A stretch of 64,000 nt of DNA. It comes from Syncephalis plumigaleata. Taxonomy: Eukaryota > Zoopagomycota > Zoopagomycetes > Zoopagales > Piptocephalidaceae. Below are positions 22,548 to 35,020 of the stretch, in pieces. Numbering within the stretch: the first letter of the stretch is position 1; each line of letters opens with the position of its first letter. The position numbers and the translations under genes were made by a program. The DNA lies in NCBI GenBank assembly GCA_025201365.1, contig JAIXMF010000002.1, forward strand, positions 2,108,001-2,172,000. Reading direction: 5' to 3'. The notes beneath the pieces are model-generated. The model worked only from the letters and a program-made list of their open reading frames with translations. It was not told where the DNA came from and did no database searches.

Positions 22548-25500
22548 ATGGAAGGTAATGATATAACAGCAGACACTTTACAGAAGAGTGCTGCAAACTC
22601 GTCTATTAAACAATGGGGTGGATTCAAGACAGCGGGTAATACACCAATACGTCCACCGTCGTCTAATGCGATATTACAAGCACGTCAACGTATGCAAGAT
22701 GTGGATAGCACGTCTATAACACCAGCGAGTAAGTAATAGACAAAACAATATATGTATGAATAAGCTAATTATTATTATATAGATAAACCATCTGCATTAT
22801 CTGGTTTCAAAACAGCAGGTGGACGTAATATGCCATCACCATCTGCTGTTGCATTAAAACGAGCGTATTCCATGTGGAATGACGATAATGCTACTACAAC
22901 AACATCAAATACTAGTCTAGTAGATGTGAAGCGTAATCGAATAGCTGAACCTGAATCTCCTCCTATCGTATCATCATCATCTAGTAAGCATTACACTTTT
23001 CATACTGATATACAAAATGCTAATAGATAAATTAGATGATACATCAGAACCATTAGCACCTACTACACCGAAACAACCATTATCATTCCAAACAGCCAGT
23101 GCTCTCATCAATGGATCTAATAGTAATAACAATAGTAATAGTGGACGTCTATTCAGTCGATCATTGTCGAGTAATTTACGCTCACCATTCAAGTCACCAC
23201 TAAGACATCGTAGTATGAACTCACCTAGTAAGATGCAGCAGCAACAACAGCATAAGGATAAGAATGAAGATGATGATTTGAAATCAAGTCAACTTTGTAC
23301 TCCTTCCATTGCAACTAGGAAGACTGCTCTATTCGATCTAGCAACCAAAAGTACTAATCGCAAATGTATGCGTGACTATTTCGGTTGTATGCCTCATCGA
23401 CATAGTGTATCTCATCTGTCAAGTATGAATGTGTAAGTAGTTACGTGTATTCACATTCATATAAGGTAATCATTTAATATTCTCTATTAGACCCGATGTA
23501 GTCATTTGAATGACATGGAGCAATGCTATCGACTACACCTTCAATACAATACTACATGGTCAATCTATGGCATGGGGTGCTGAAGCAGCCTACAAAGCAT
23601 TACTCGATTATGGAGCAGACAAGACACGAGTCTCTCTAGAATGGGTGCGTCATCACTATCAATTGATTGTATGGAAGGCAGCCTGTATTTATCGTTCCTA
23701 TCCGGAGGAACACGGTGTATGGTCTGTTAACTGGATATTGAAACAGTTAAGATATCGGTAAGTAATGTAAATGTTTAATACATTCGAATATATTATTCAT
23801 TAGTATGTTTCTATTAGTTATGAGCGAGAGATTAATAAACGAGAAACACCGGCTATTCGAATGATATTGGAAGAGTTTGAACTACCCTTACTGCCATTAG
23901 TACTCTGTGTGATTGACATGCCACGTAAGTTTATTATTCATCTAATGTATTATACTATATATAACCTATGATTGCTATACTTAGAGCGTGGTATACTAAG
24001 ATTGACCGATGGCTGGTATATTCTGAATGCTCAATTGGATAAACCATTAGAGGATTTATACATAAAGGAACAATTGAAACCAGGAGATAAAATTGTTATT
24101 GGATCCATTCAAGCAAGTATACTTTGTCATCTATTTTGCTGTTTCTAATACATTCCATTAGATAATAGGACATCCAAATGAGATTGCTGCATTAACATCC
24201 AATCCCGTTGCAATAATAGCACTATCCATTAATAGTGTACGACGTGCAAGGTAGGCAATATGTCATGACATTATCTTTAGAGATTAATTCAATAATGAAC
24301 AATGTAATTAGATGGGATACTCGATTAGGATTTGTTAGGCATTCCATACCAATGACATGTATCTCGAGTATTAATCCAGCTGGTGGTATGATATCAGCTG
24401 TTGATGTAGTTGCTATACGTAAACTACCTCGATTATTGATGGAAACTGAATCGAATGGTCGTAAATTGTTTACACCACTTCATTTATTACAATCACATAA
24501 TGAAGAAGTGAGTATTGCATGTGTCATCTAGACAACATCAATACTAATCACTATGTGTGATATAGACATGGCTATTAGATCATCCAAACTTGGCACATAT
24601 ATGTGAACCGGCATTCGAATCATCTAGATCACTTGATGAAATGGCTGAACAACAAGGTAAACTAGCACAATAATACACTTGTAATAGTGCTAACTAGTTA
24701 TGAGATAGCTAGTACATTATGGACAACATTAATGCAAATGGATTGTATGATAGAGTATTGTGACAATCAAGCATCGAATACAATGAAGAATCTAGCCATT
24801 TATTTGCAACAATATCCTGATAAACATAAGCAACTACTGGTTAAGATAAAGGAACAGATTCAAGTAAGTTACTACAATTATTATTGTTACTACTATTGAT
24901 ACTAATTGAACAAGTCTGATCGACAACGACAACGACGTGTCGTACTATTTCGAGTATTAGTACGGGATGTAACCATGGATGCTGATGACAGTATTACTGA
25001 TTTGACATCGGGTGTAGCGTGTATTACCATATGGTCACCACCCGAGCAATTATATGATGAAATACAACTAGGAAAGCGTTATCAAGTAAGCAAAGCATAA
25101 TGGTAAAAGTGTATAGCAAGTCATCTAACAAACAAATATCAATTGTTGTAGATATTACACTTGTCACCTTCATCAACAAGTAATGGACAGTATCAACATG
25201 CGAGTACACGCTATGATGGTGTATTACAATTACAAGCAAATAGAAGATCACATTGGAGAGAGAGATCATTACCGATGGATTCAGAACATATCAATGACTG
25301 GTTACCTACTGTTAAATGTCTATCAAGTTTATCCAATTACACAAGTTATAAAACAGAATGGAGTGATATTGTATTCGTTGTACTTTGTAGGTTGTTCATT
25401 CTATAAGATAATGATTAGTAATGATGCTTACATTACTCATCTAGGTACTAGTCATAAGATTACGAAACAGCAACGCAATCATAATACGACAACTCCCTTA

Positions 25501-25958
25501 GTGATCATTGGAGATGACTCTAATAGAATGGCTCTACTTCATTTAGAACCTAATACTATTCGATTAAATTCATTCAAGGTAATTAATATATACTAATATT
25601 GCTACTGTTGCTTACTTTATATACATATATGTATGTATAATGATTATAGGATGGACATGTGTATACTTTGTGTAATCTACAATCAATCGATTATGATGCT
25701 CGATTTAAAATGCCTGTCATTCGTACATCTGAGAATAGTGAACTATTTGGACAACATCATACTCCATCGTATGCTCGTTCGAAATTACAACAACTATTAC
25801 AATGGAAACAACAGTAAGCATATATATACATACATAGGAGAGTTTCTTATTACTAATCTTGAATTACTATAATGATGATGATTAGACAAATGGAAGATTA
25901 TCAAGATATGGAAGATACAGCCGTATTAACAATGACTACTGTATTATCGAGCGTATAA
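22548..25958 (+). CDS. BRCA2: Compact BRCA2/Brh2 homologue
   Basis: About 15 exons, roughly 861 aa. The N-terminal third has three short BRC-like FxTA motifs: GGFKTAGN (near residue 25), GFKTAGGR (68) and SFQTASAL (146). Then come the BRCA2 helical domain (SLEWVRHHYQLIVWKAACI, RSYPEEHGVWSV, QLRYRYEREI) and OB1 (RLTDGWYILNAQLDKPLED, ARWDTRLGFV, SAVDVVAI). OB2/OB3-like exons run to a stop at 25956. BRCA2 loads Rad51 on single-stranded DNA. Exons as I place them: 22548-22728, 22783-22983, 23027-23432, 23521-23757, 23818-23924, 23985-24112, 24162-24250, 24312-24507, 24566-24656, about 24692-24863, 24915-25085, 25151-25386, 25445-25578, 25650-25812, 25886-25958. The intron after 24112 has a GC donor (GCAAGT). 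Junctions at 23433-23520 and 24657-24691 are uncertain. Confidence 0.85.
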
Positions 25959-26216
25959 TGAATAAGTGAACTATTAGCATTTTATCTATTTCAGTTGTAT
26001 TAACAAATATCATTATTTGTCTCTTATTAAATTGATATTATTCTGATATTCGTCATTGCCTATATGTATATATGTATATGTATATGTATATTTATTGCAC
26101 ATCAATAGTGCATGTAAAAGGTATAGAAAGAGAAAGAGAAAGAAGAAGCATAATATCTATCTTACTACGAGTATTGATGAACAAGCTTATGCGAGTGTGA
26201 GCAAGTACAGATGTAT

Positions 26217-28279
26217 CTAATGTTTATGGAAACAATTATTGCAACTACCCTTCTTGAATACATTAGGTGAAAACTCTGTACAGCCACACTGACTACAAGG
26301 ACCTACTGCTGATGAGGGTGGTCCACTCTGTGCACCCATAACAGAAGGAGGAAGATAAGCATGACTAGCAGTGGCTACATTAGCCATAGTGGCAATAGAG
26401 GGTGGAGTGACCGTAGCTGTGATAGGTGGTCGTGCACTAGGTGGTTTCGCTCCTGTTGGTCTTGGTGGAGGTGCAGCAGATGATCCACCACTGCCACCAC
26501 TACTTGTTACTGAACTTTGTCGTGCATAAGGTGGACGTGCCATGGCAGCTGCAGCTACTGATGCCATAGATGTCATTTGAGGTGTGGTATAGAAGGATAA
26601 GTAGGGGCGGGTGGTGCAGGTGGTGGAGGTGGTGGTGCTGTTGCTGCAGTAGTGGATGTAGCAGGTGGATCACACACTTTACAATAGTTGGCAGGGAACA
26701 TGCCTCGTTTACCGGTGCCATTCGTTTGTTCGCCTACCCACCAACCTTCGTCGAGTTCCTCTATTACTGCTATGATATCGCCTTTAACAATGGATAACTC
26801 ATCTTCATCGGTAGCATCATAGTTGTACAATGCTTCTACGTATTTACTCGATGAATGAGCAGCATTAGATGATACAGGAGCTAAATGTCATTATGATTAT
26901 CAACTCATTAGTTATTGTTGTTTACTTTATATTACATTGTACTATATGTGTATTACCTTTAGGAGTAGTAGCACTTGTAATGGCATTCACTTGTTGTGGT
27001 ATTGATTGACGCATTGGATTAGCGAGTGTCGTGTTAACAGGCATGGCCGGTGAATGTATACTATGTCCTGTACGTGCTGACATTATACTTTGTGTATCGG
27101 ATATCTCAGCAGTTCTATCCTCTGTATGACTGATACGTCGTCTTGATTCAACGAGTGTACTATACCATTATCTCATTTGGTTAGTATTTATTTATATTAT
27201 ATCTCTCTATTACTTACGGATCACCTAATGATTGTTGTACTGCAGCCATGACTTCAAGTCCCTTACGGAAATATTCGATCTGTGCCTCAACAAATCCAAT
27301 TAAATCACGATGTTGCACTTCCTATACGATGATAATAAACCGCGGTACAACATTAATACACATCCTATCATTCTACTAGACAATGTCATAGCTATTGCCA
27401 TCATACTTACTTCCAACTCGCTAATGGATACCATTTTATTATGTGTATCTGCCATGACTTCCTCGTAACGTGTCTGTGCAGCACGCATATCCTCCTCTAG
27501 TTCCGGTCGTTCCTTCTTTGATTTCTGTACCTTATTCGTTTTAGAATCAAATCAAGTCGACGTGCCTCTAATCGTTTACGTAGTTGCTAATCAACGAATG
27601 ATTAAGTATATATATGGAACATAGCATTTTTAATATATTACTACTAACCTGATATCTTTTAATTCCTCCTTGGCTCGTTCTAAACTATTCATGAATCCTC
27701 CCTTTAACTTTACCGAGTATTGGAGTTGGCCTCGGCTAATTGTTGTAATCCTTCACCGGTCTTGACCAATGATTTCCCTATACAATAGTAATGATGATAA
27801 TGTTAGGTATCATGAATTAGTCTATAACTCATTCATCAAGCTTACCATATTCCGAGTCATTCAGTTGCGATCCTAATGTCGACATGGTAACACCAAGTGA
27901 CTCCATAATTAGGTTTTTATCGCTTTTCGTTCGTTTAGCTATACAGCAGCATCGTCAATAATAATGAATAATAAACAAGGAAGAAGAAGAAAGGAGCAAG
28001 AGGTAAGGTCAACCTACTTAGTGTATTCATATACGCCTCCGAGACTGGGGTAATATTGTCGACGAAATCGCGTTTCGCGTCTATTTCCTGTTCCAATTTG
28101 CGGAATTCCTCACTTGTCTCGGTTTTTGAAGACATTCCCAGACGTTCACCCGTCCACTAATCACGAGTATTCAAGAGGTTAGTACGCTGCTGTAGACCAG
28201 CTAACCAGTCGTATAATACTATTGCCAATGGTGTCTATCTATTTACCTGACGGAATCGAGTTAGATTCTTAAATGCCAT
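26217..28279 (-). CDS. Endophilin-like BAR-SH3 protein with C-terminal zinc-binding motif; several frame breaks
   Basis: Eight exons: 28279-28247, 28156-28018, 27938-27846, 27777-27649, 27586-27411, 27321-27218, 27159-26957, 26880-26217. An N-terminal BAR domain (WTGERLG, FRKLEQEIDAKRDFVD, MSTLGSQLNDSEYGKSLVKT, KRLEARRLD, VEAQIEYFRKGLEV) resembles endophilin. A linker leads to an SH3 domain (VEALYNYDATDEDELSI, DEGWWVGE, GMFPANYCK), a proline-rich stretch and a tail with CSQCGCTEF and CNNCFHKH, likely a small zinc site. Such proteins sense membrane curvature in endocytosis. At least four one-base breaks occur (near 27718, 27649, 27556 and 26600), mostly beside short homopolymers. They look like missing single bases, but decay cannot be excluded. 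Confidence 0.75.
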
Positions 28280-28765
28280 GATGAAAGTATAAGGCCGGAA
28301 TTACACGGCAGCAGTACACCACACTAAGAGTACACAGTTGTTCGAATACAATTATAATAATAGGGAATAGATTGCAATAGTAGCAATAGAAGTAACAGTA
28401 GAAGCAGTGACTTGGATAGAATCAACGAGCCAACAACAAGTAACCAGTAGAGAGTGAAAAAGAGAGAAGGTCTGTGTGGTAATAATAGGATAGGAGGAGG
28501 ATATCCATTTGAATTTAAAAAACTCGAGTATCTAATTATAGATTAATGGAGTGAAAGATATCAGCCGCACATCATCATCACCTTCTATCTCAAAGAACAT
28601 ACTATCGAAACGTCGTCATCTTGTTTTTTCCCGCTTTATTCATCAACCACACTGATTTCAAGCTTCCCTTTCATTTCATTCGTAAGTAGAGTGCTCAACT
28701 ATCTAGTAGCTGTCTCTATCATTAATAGTGTTCTAGCAATTGTGTAGTCGTAGTAGTTAACTAGT
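28280..28765. other. Divergent promoter region
   Basis: About 485 bp between the BAR-SH3 gene and the V-ATPase subunit f gene. Pyrimidine-rich on the + strand near 28570-28680. No coding feature is seen. Confidence 0.5.
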
Positions 28766-29209
28766 ATGCGACCTATCGTTTCCTTTGGTAGAGCTGTCTG
28801 TTGCAGTATTCTCAGTGTTATTGGTATTGTATTTCTGGTAGGTGATATAGCATATTATACGCTATATGAACAGCGTTAGTAACTAGCCATGTTTATTGCT
28901 AATCAAATGATATAACTACATGGATACGCTTCTTCATTGGCTTGGTAACAGTTGATACTAGGATATCTATTCGATAGTGAGGCAGAGCAATATACCGAAT
29001 CGAAAAACTCACCACCTGATCCTCATGGCGTAGCACATGCATGCTACGTAGCAGCCATGGTCTATGCTGGATTTGTCGTATGCTGTGGATCTCAAGTAAG
29101 TATTTGCTATTAGTATTAGTATTGTTGTTGCTCAATTCGTATGATATACTAGATTCTATTGCACAAACGCATACCTCGAACAGATTATGCAGCTCTACCT
29201 CAACATTAA
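28766..29209 (+). CDS. V-ATPase subunit f (YPR170W-B / RNase K-like)
   Basis: Exons 28766-28837, 28952-29095 and 29153-29209 give 90 aa. The first helix reads CCSILSVIGIVFLLILGYLF. A polar loop with SPPDPHGVAH leads to a second helix (YVAAMVYAGFVVCCGSQIL) and a short basic tail. The start MRPIVSFGRA, the PPDPHGVAH loop and the CGSQ end of helix 2 match the fungal YPR170W-B family, which was identified as subunit f of the V-ATPase Vo sector and is related to animal RNase K. Length and two-helix topology agree. Exon phases are all zero. Confidence 0.85.
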
Positions 29210-30902
<1,693 letters not shown>

Positions 30903-31273
30903 GAAGCACATACATACGATAACAAGCAATTGTGAATCAAATGAGAAGAAGAGATAGTCATCTATGGTGTTAGGAGTGATGATGCATATACATATGCACA
31001 AGATGATTTTGTCAATAAATAAGACTATCGTTTATTCGTAATAATCATTTGCGTTCTATTACTAGGAGGAGAACTACCGCATATTTATTTATTTATTAAT
31101 GTGTAATGCGTGTACCATACCCGTTAGTTACCAAAGTATTCATGATGATGATGATAATGATGATATCTTAGCTACTATTATACTACTGCTGTCTCGATTC
31201 GTAAATAACACGCTTGTAGCATAGCTATTATCATATATCCTTCTTCTTCTTCTTCTTAGACAACGATAACTTG
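30903..31273. other. GAPDH 3' region and short intergenic spacer
   Basis: About 370 bp. An AATAAA near 31014 is a plausible GAPDH poly(A) signal. A CTTCTT repeat precedes the next start codon. Nothing else is seen. Confidence 0.5.
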
Positions 31274-32162
31274 ATGAACATGTTACATTTCGTTAAACTA
31301 GACGGTTTCTTCATTGAACGTGATGTTGATGTTATCCTCTACACCATTGGTTTCACCATTATCGGTATTATCTACACCTATTGGACGATTGCCGCGTATG
31401 GTCGTCATCTACTGTTGTTGGCCGCGAGTGCCTACATACAAATGATAGCCGGTATCGCCATTCTAACAGGCGGTGCTCAGCATAATGTGCCACTCATCTC
31501 TACGGCATTGCCCATTGGCATATTCGCCACATGGCTACTACAACTCACGCTAGTCCATCTATGGATTCAATCGTAAGTAACATTTATACTATTGTCGAGT
31601 ATTGCTGATTATTTAATATACATCATGATCAATAGAAGTTATCACGGTACGACGCATCCTCGTCTCCATCATGTGGGCATCATGGCGTTTATCCTATTGT
31701 CCATGGCCAATTGTCTGCTTATTACCGAGTTTGCCGTTATTTACGCACATGAATTAGTGCTGAATAGGAAGCGTAGTGCTCTACTGTTCATCCTCTACCG
31801 AATAGGATATGGCGTACGATTAGCAATGTGTGTTCTATTGGCTAGTCTATCGATGGGTCAGCTATTCCTTGCGTATGGTCGTTGGAAGACACTGCACTCG
31901 TGTCAGTATCGTCGATCAGTCGGTATTCTCGTTGCCGCTCTATTACTCACAAGTATTGCCGATATCTTCACGTTATGCTCCAATTATTCCGCTAGTACAA
32001 TCACCGTATTGCTTGCTTTATCGGTGGCAGGTATTACTCGATGGTCCATCATCATCATCATCGTCATCCACGATGTCATCCTCTGCGTTAGCATCGAATA
32101 GAGAAATGGTGTCATCATTGTCATTCGATGACAAAACACTAGTTGATGGACTAGATCGTTAA
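31274..32162 (+). CDS. Polytopic membrane protein, about seven helices, unidentified
   Basis: Exons 31274-31572 and 31636 to either 32101 or 32162. I count about seven hydrophobic segments, for example VILYTIGFTIIGIIYTY, LLLLAASAYIQMIAGIAILT, VGIMAFILLSMANCLLI and SVGILVAALLLTSIAD. Topology suggests an integral membrane protein of about 260-280 aa; no family is recognised. At the end two frames compete. One ends at 32101 with an isoleucine-rich tail. The other, one base away, ends at 32162 with a polar Ser-rich tail (TMSSSALASNREMVSSL) that looks more like a real cytosolic C-terminus. A one-base error near 32035 would explain this. Confidence 0.6.
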
Positions 32163-32303
32163 TTATAAATGTCTACACTTGTTATTTATTCAATATCCCA
32201 TTCGAGTATCTTTCTCCGTTGATAGCATGTAACTCATTTTAGTTTCACTGAACATTATTTGGTTTTATTACTGATTAATGAATAGTTTCAATATGGGATA
32301 GGA

Positions 32304-32835
32304 TTAGGGGAATGTATCAATATAATTGATGGTAGATGGTAGTAGGTGTAAAAGATCAGGCCACATATTCCATGGCCATGTATTGCGTCGATCATTCGAT
32401 GGTGTAGGCGAGGCAGGTGTGTCCTGCGCTGTAGCCACGGCATCAGCTACTATTGGATTCTCCTCTTCATTCCTACTCGTACTGGTAGGTGTACCTGTAG
32501 TCGATGCTTGATCGAGTCCAACAGCTGTCATGATCGCCCAACTATCTGTGTTGGAGGGAATAGGCGTGGTAATGACGGAGGAAGCATCATTATCTACATG
32601 TGGTGTATCGTGTTAGATTCAGGTAAAAGAAGCTGGTTTATTTACTTACCTCGATGTACATCAGTTCCTGGTTGCATTCGTGTATTAGCATGACACCAGC
32701 ATCGATCAAACCATTAGAATGATTGACCATCAATGGTAATTGGCATAGAACGATGACTGTCAATAAAATGAACGGTATTGGTGTATTCCGACATGGTTTA
32801 CATAAATAACGCGTAACATGACATAACCATTGCAT
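32304..32835 (-). CDS. Small single-pass membrane protein, unidentified
   Basis: Two exons, 32835-32650 and 32593-32304. The first encodes 62 residues with a cysteine-bearing basic start (RYLCKPCRN) and one hydrophobic helix (PIPFILLTVIVLCQLPLMV). The second encodes an acidic Ser/Thr/Pro-rich tail ending in WPDLLHLLPSTINYIDTFP. The junction as read is one base out of phase (GAG then GTAAGT), so one G may be missing at the donor. It is convergent with the polytopic membrane protein. Function unknown. Confidence 0.5.
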
Positions 32836-33895
32836 AATGAAATACTGAAATAATCCTATAAAGTGATACTGCAACTAGCCAATTGATAACAACAACAACA
32901 ATAAGGACATATACATGCTAGGATTACCAAGTAAATCGATGTATATTATTTGGTAATTAACGTGAGTTTGGTTGTTTAGGCAACCATCCTATTTAATTGA
33001 AGCAATATAAATTACATTTGTGCAATAACATGATTATAAATTACGTAATAAATGACACAAATACAGAGTTCTTCCAACCGATTAGCGCTATTAGTCTTTA
33101 ATTCAATTTCATGTTAATAAACATAAGCAGTATCGAATAATCATTCATTACCTGTCTATCATTGCAAATACATTAATGAATGATTTGTATTGACTAGCAT
33201 GTCTACGTTCAATGATCATTACATCGATGATAATGAATGGAATGATCATGCTATTATTGTTGTCATCATCGTGATATGGATTGATTTACATTCAGCTATA
33301 TTCATATACATGCTATTCAATAGAATATAACCAGCCATGATGGTTGTAACAGGTGTACGCGTCATTATTGATGAGTATTCTGAAATGATGATGATGTGTA
33401 GATTCAGACAATTGACAGAGCATGCGGTTACACGACATGACAGACATTCACCATCATCTTCATTTATCGTCATGATGATTAAACAGATGGATAACTTTTT
33501 CCATACTGCCTTTTCCTTTAATGAACGCTCATATACATATGGTGCATTTGAATGCAGTTAAAATGATAGTAACTCTTCCTTCCTCTCACTAACTGCCCGC
33601 ATAGACCAATAGCGATAACCTGTTATGTTACATCACTGTTCAGTTATGATATGTTCATGCGAAGGGAACACCATGATGATACTGCAACCATACATCGAAC
33701 GACCTTGACAATTCAGATTAACGCTGCTCGCTCGCATGGTGCATTCGGATTGCATTCGACAATTGACAGAGCAGGCTGGACATGTATTCCTCCATCTAAT
33801 TGGTACTCATCTACTCGGTGTGCTACTACACCAATACTACTTGTCATTTGGTATTTGTCTGTCCATTGTATCCGTCAATGATCACTCGCATATTG

Positions 33896-33932
<37 letters not shown>

Positions 33933-34833
33933 TTCATTCCATAATACACTAGTCATGTATACAATAATCAATACGATTATTGTAATAATACCATCGTATA
34001 ATCAATCAATACAAAGTAGTCGATATATCTGGATGTACGATACAAACAAGCAATACCAGTTGATGCAAGTGTACGCGTCATCATTCACCGAACATACCGA
34101 TAGCTATCAATGATAATGGTGATACGACATATTCTGGCCATTTGATTGATATCTACATAATTGCACTAATAGGAACAGGTATTTGTAACCTATCAAGGTG
34201 TTCGATATCACGGATAAACATAAGCACTGCCAAGCCTCTTTTCATATGCACAATCCCATATGCATAGCTTCCACTCTGGTGATGATCAATTGACAAGTTT
34301 AACATCGTTTGACATTCATCAATAGCAATGACATTGGTATGTGAATACGGCAGGCATATGTTGTACGTCCATGTAAAGAGGAATACTACATGGATGCTGT
34401 TGGTTGATTCTCGTACAACTAATAATGCAGCCATATGTCAAAGACTAGTACTGTTCATCCGCTACTTTGCTTTCCCGTACATATTGAATGTACTGGTAGT
34501 TGATAGAGACATGCCGACGCGTACTTCCCTATCTAATTGGTGCTGGCTTGCTCGGTGTACTACCGATAAGTAGCAGATTAAAGGCTTGGCTATGTCGCTA
34601 TCAGCCATCGACAAAAGTAAACCAATTGAAGTGGACATGATTCACTAGCGAATGCTGCATCTACTGGTCAATATCCACATGGATGGGATGGCAAACGTGC
34701 AGTCTGATGGATGTTCCATCATTTCGAGTACAATCCATGTACAGAGGAGAGTATCGTATGGAGATAGTCTGACTGTGGTCTATGGCCATCATATTATGTT
34801 CACTAGGAATATCCGCCATCATCATCATCTCGG
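32836..34833. repeat. Long upstream region of microexon gene A, containing duplicated segments
   Basis: About 2 kb with no supported gene. The stretch 33320-33450 (Cagccatgatggttgtaaca, then GACAATTGACAGAGCA and TTACACGACATG motifs) is a diverged copy of 51218-51345, upstream of microexon gene C. The GACAATTGACAGAGCA motif recurs near 33757. CTAATTGGT and CTCGGTGT motifs near 33797-33820 recur near 34531-34558. A sequence around GTTCTTCCAACCGAT (33069) recurs near 46687. A (TAC)n tract lies at 33897-33931. The duplicated flanks suggest the microexon genes were copied with their upstream DNA. Confidence 0.55.
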
Positions 34834-34841
34834 CTATAAAT
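34834..34841 (+). promoter_or_regulatory. TATA-like box of microexon gene A
   Basis: CTATAAAT lies about 185 bp before the start codon at 35021. It is followed by a TCTACTC/TATTCTC pyrimidine repeat tract (34870-34990) and the leader context GGCCAACATCAACATGAAG. The collapsed relative at 51 kb shares the tract and the leader; gene C shares the TATA box and the ATCAACATG core. Confidence 0.5.
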
Positions 34842-35020
34842 CAAGCACTTTTGACACACTCAACTTGTCATCTTCATACTCGCTCTTCTACTCTACTCTA
34901 CTCTAGTTACTATCTACTATTATCACTACTCGTATATACCACTGCCTTATATTCTCGTTCTATTCTACTCTCGTTCTGTTCTGTTTATCTGTCTATCCAC
35001 TCCACCAGGCCAACATCAAC

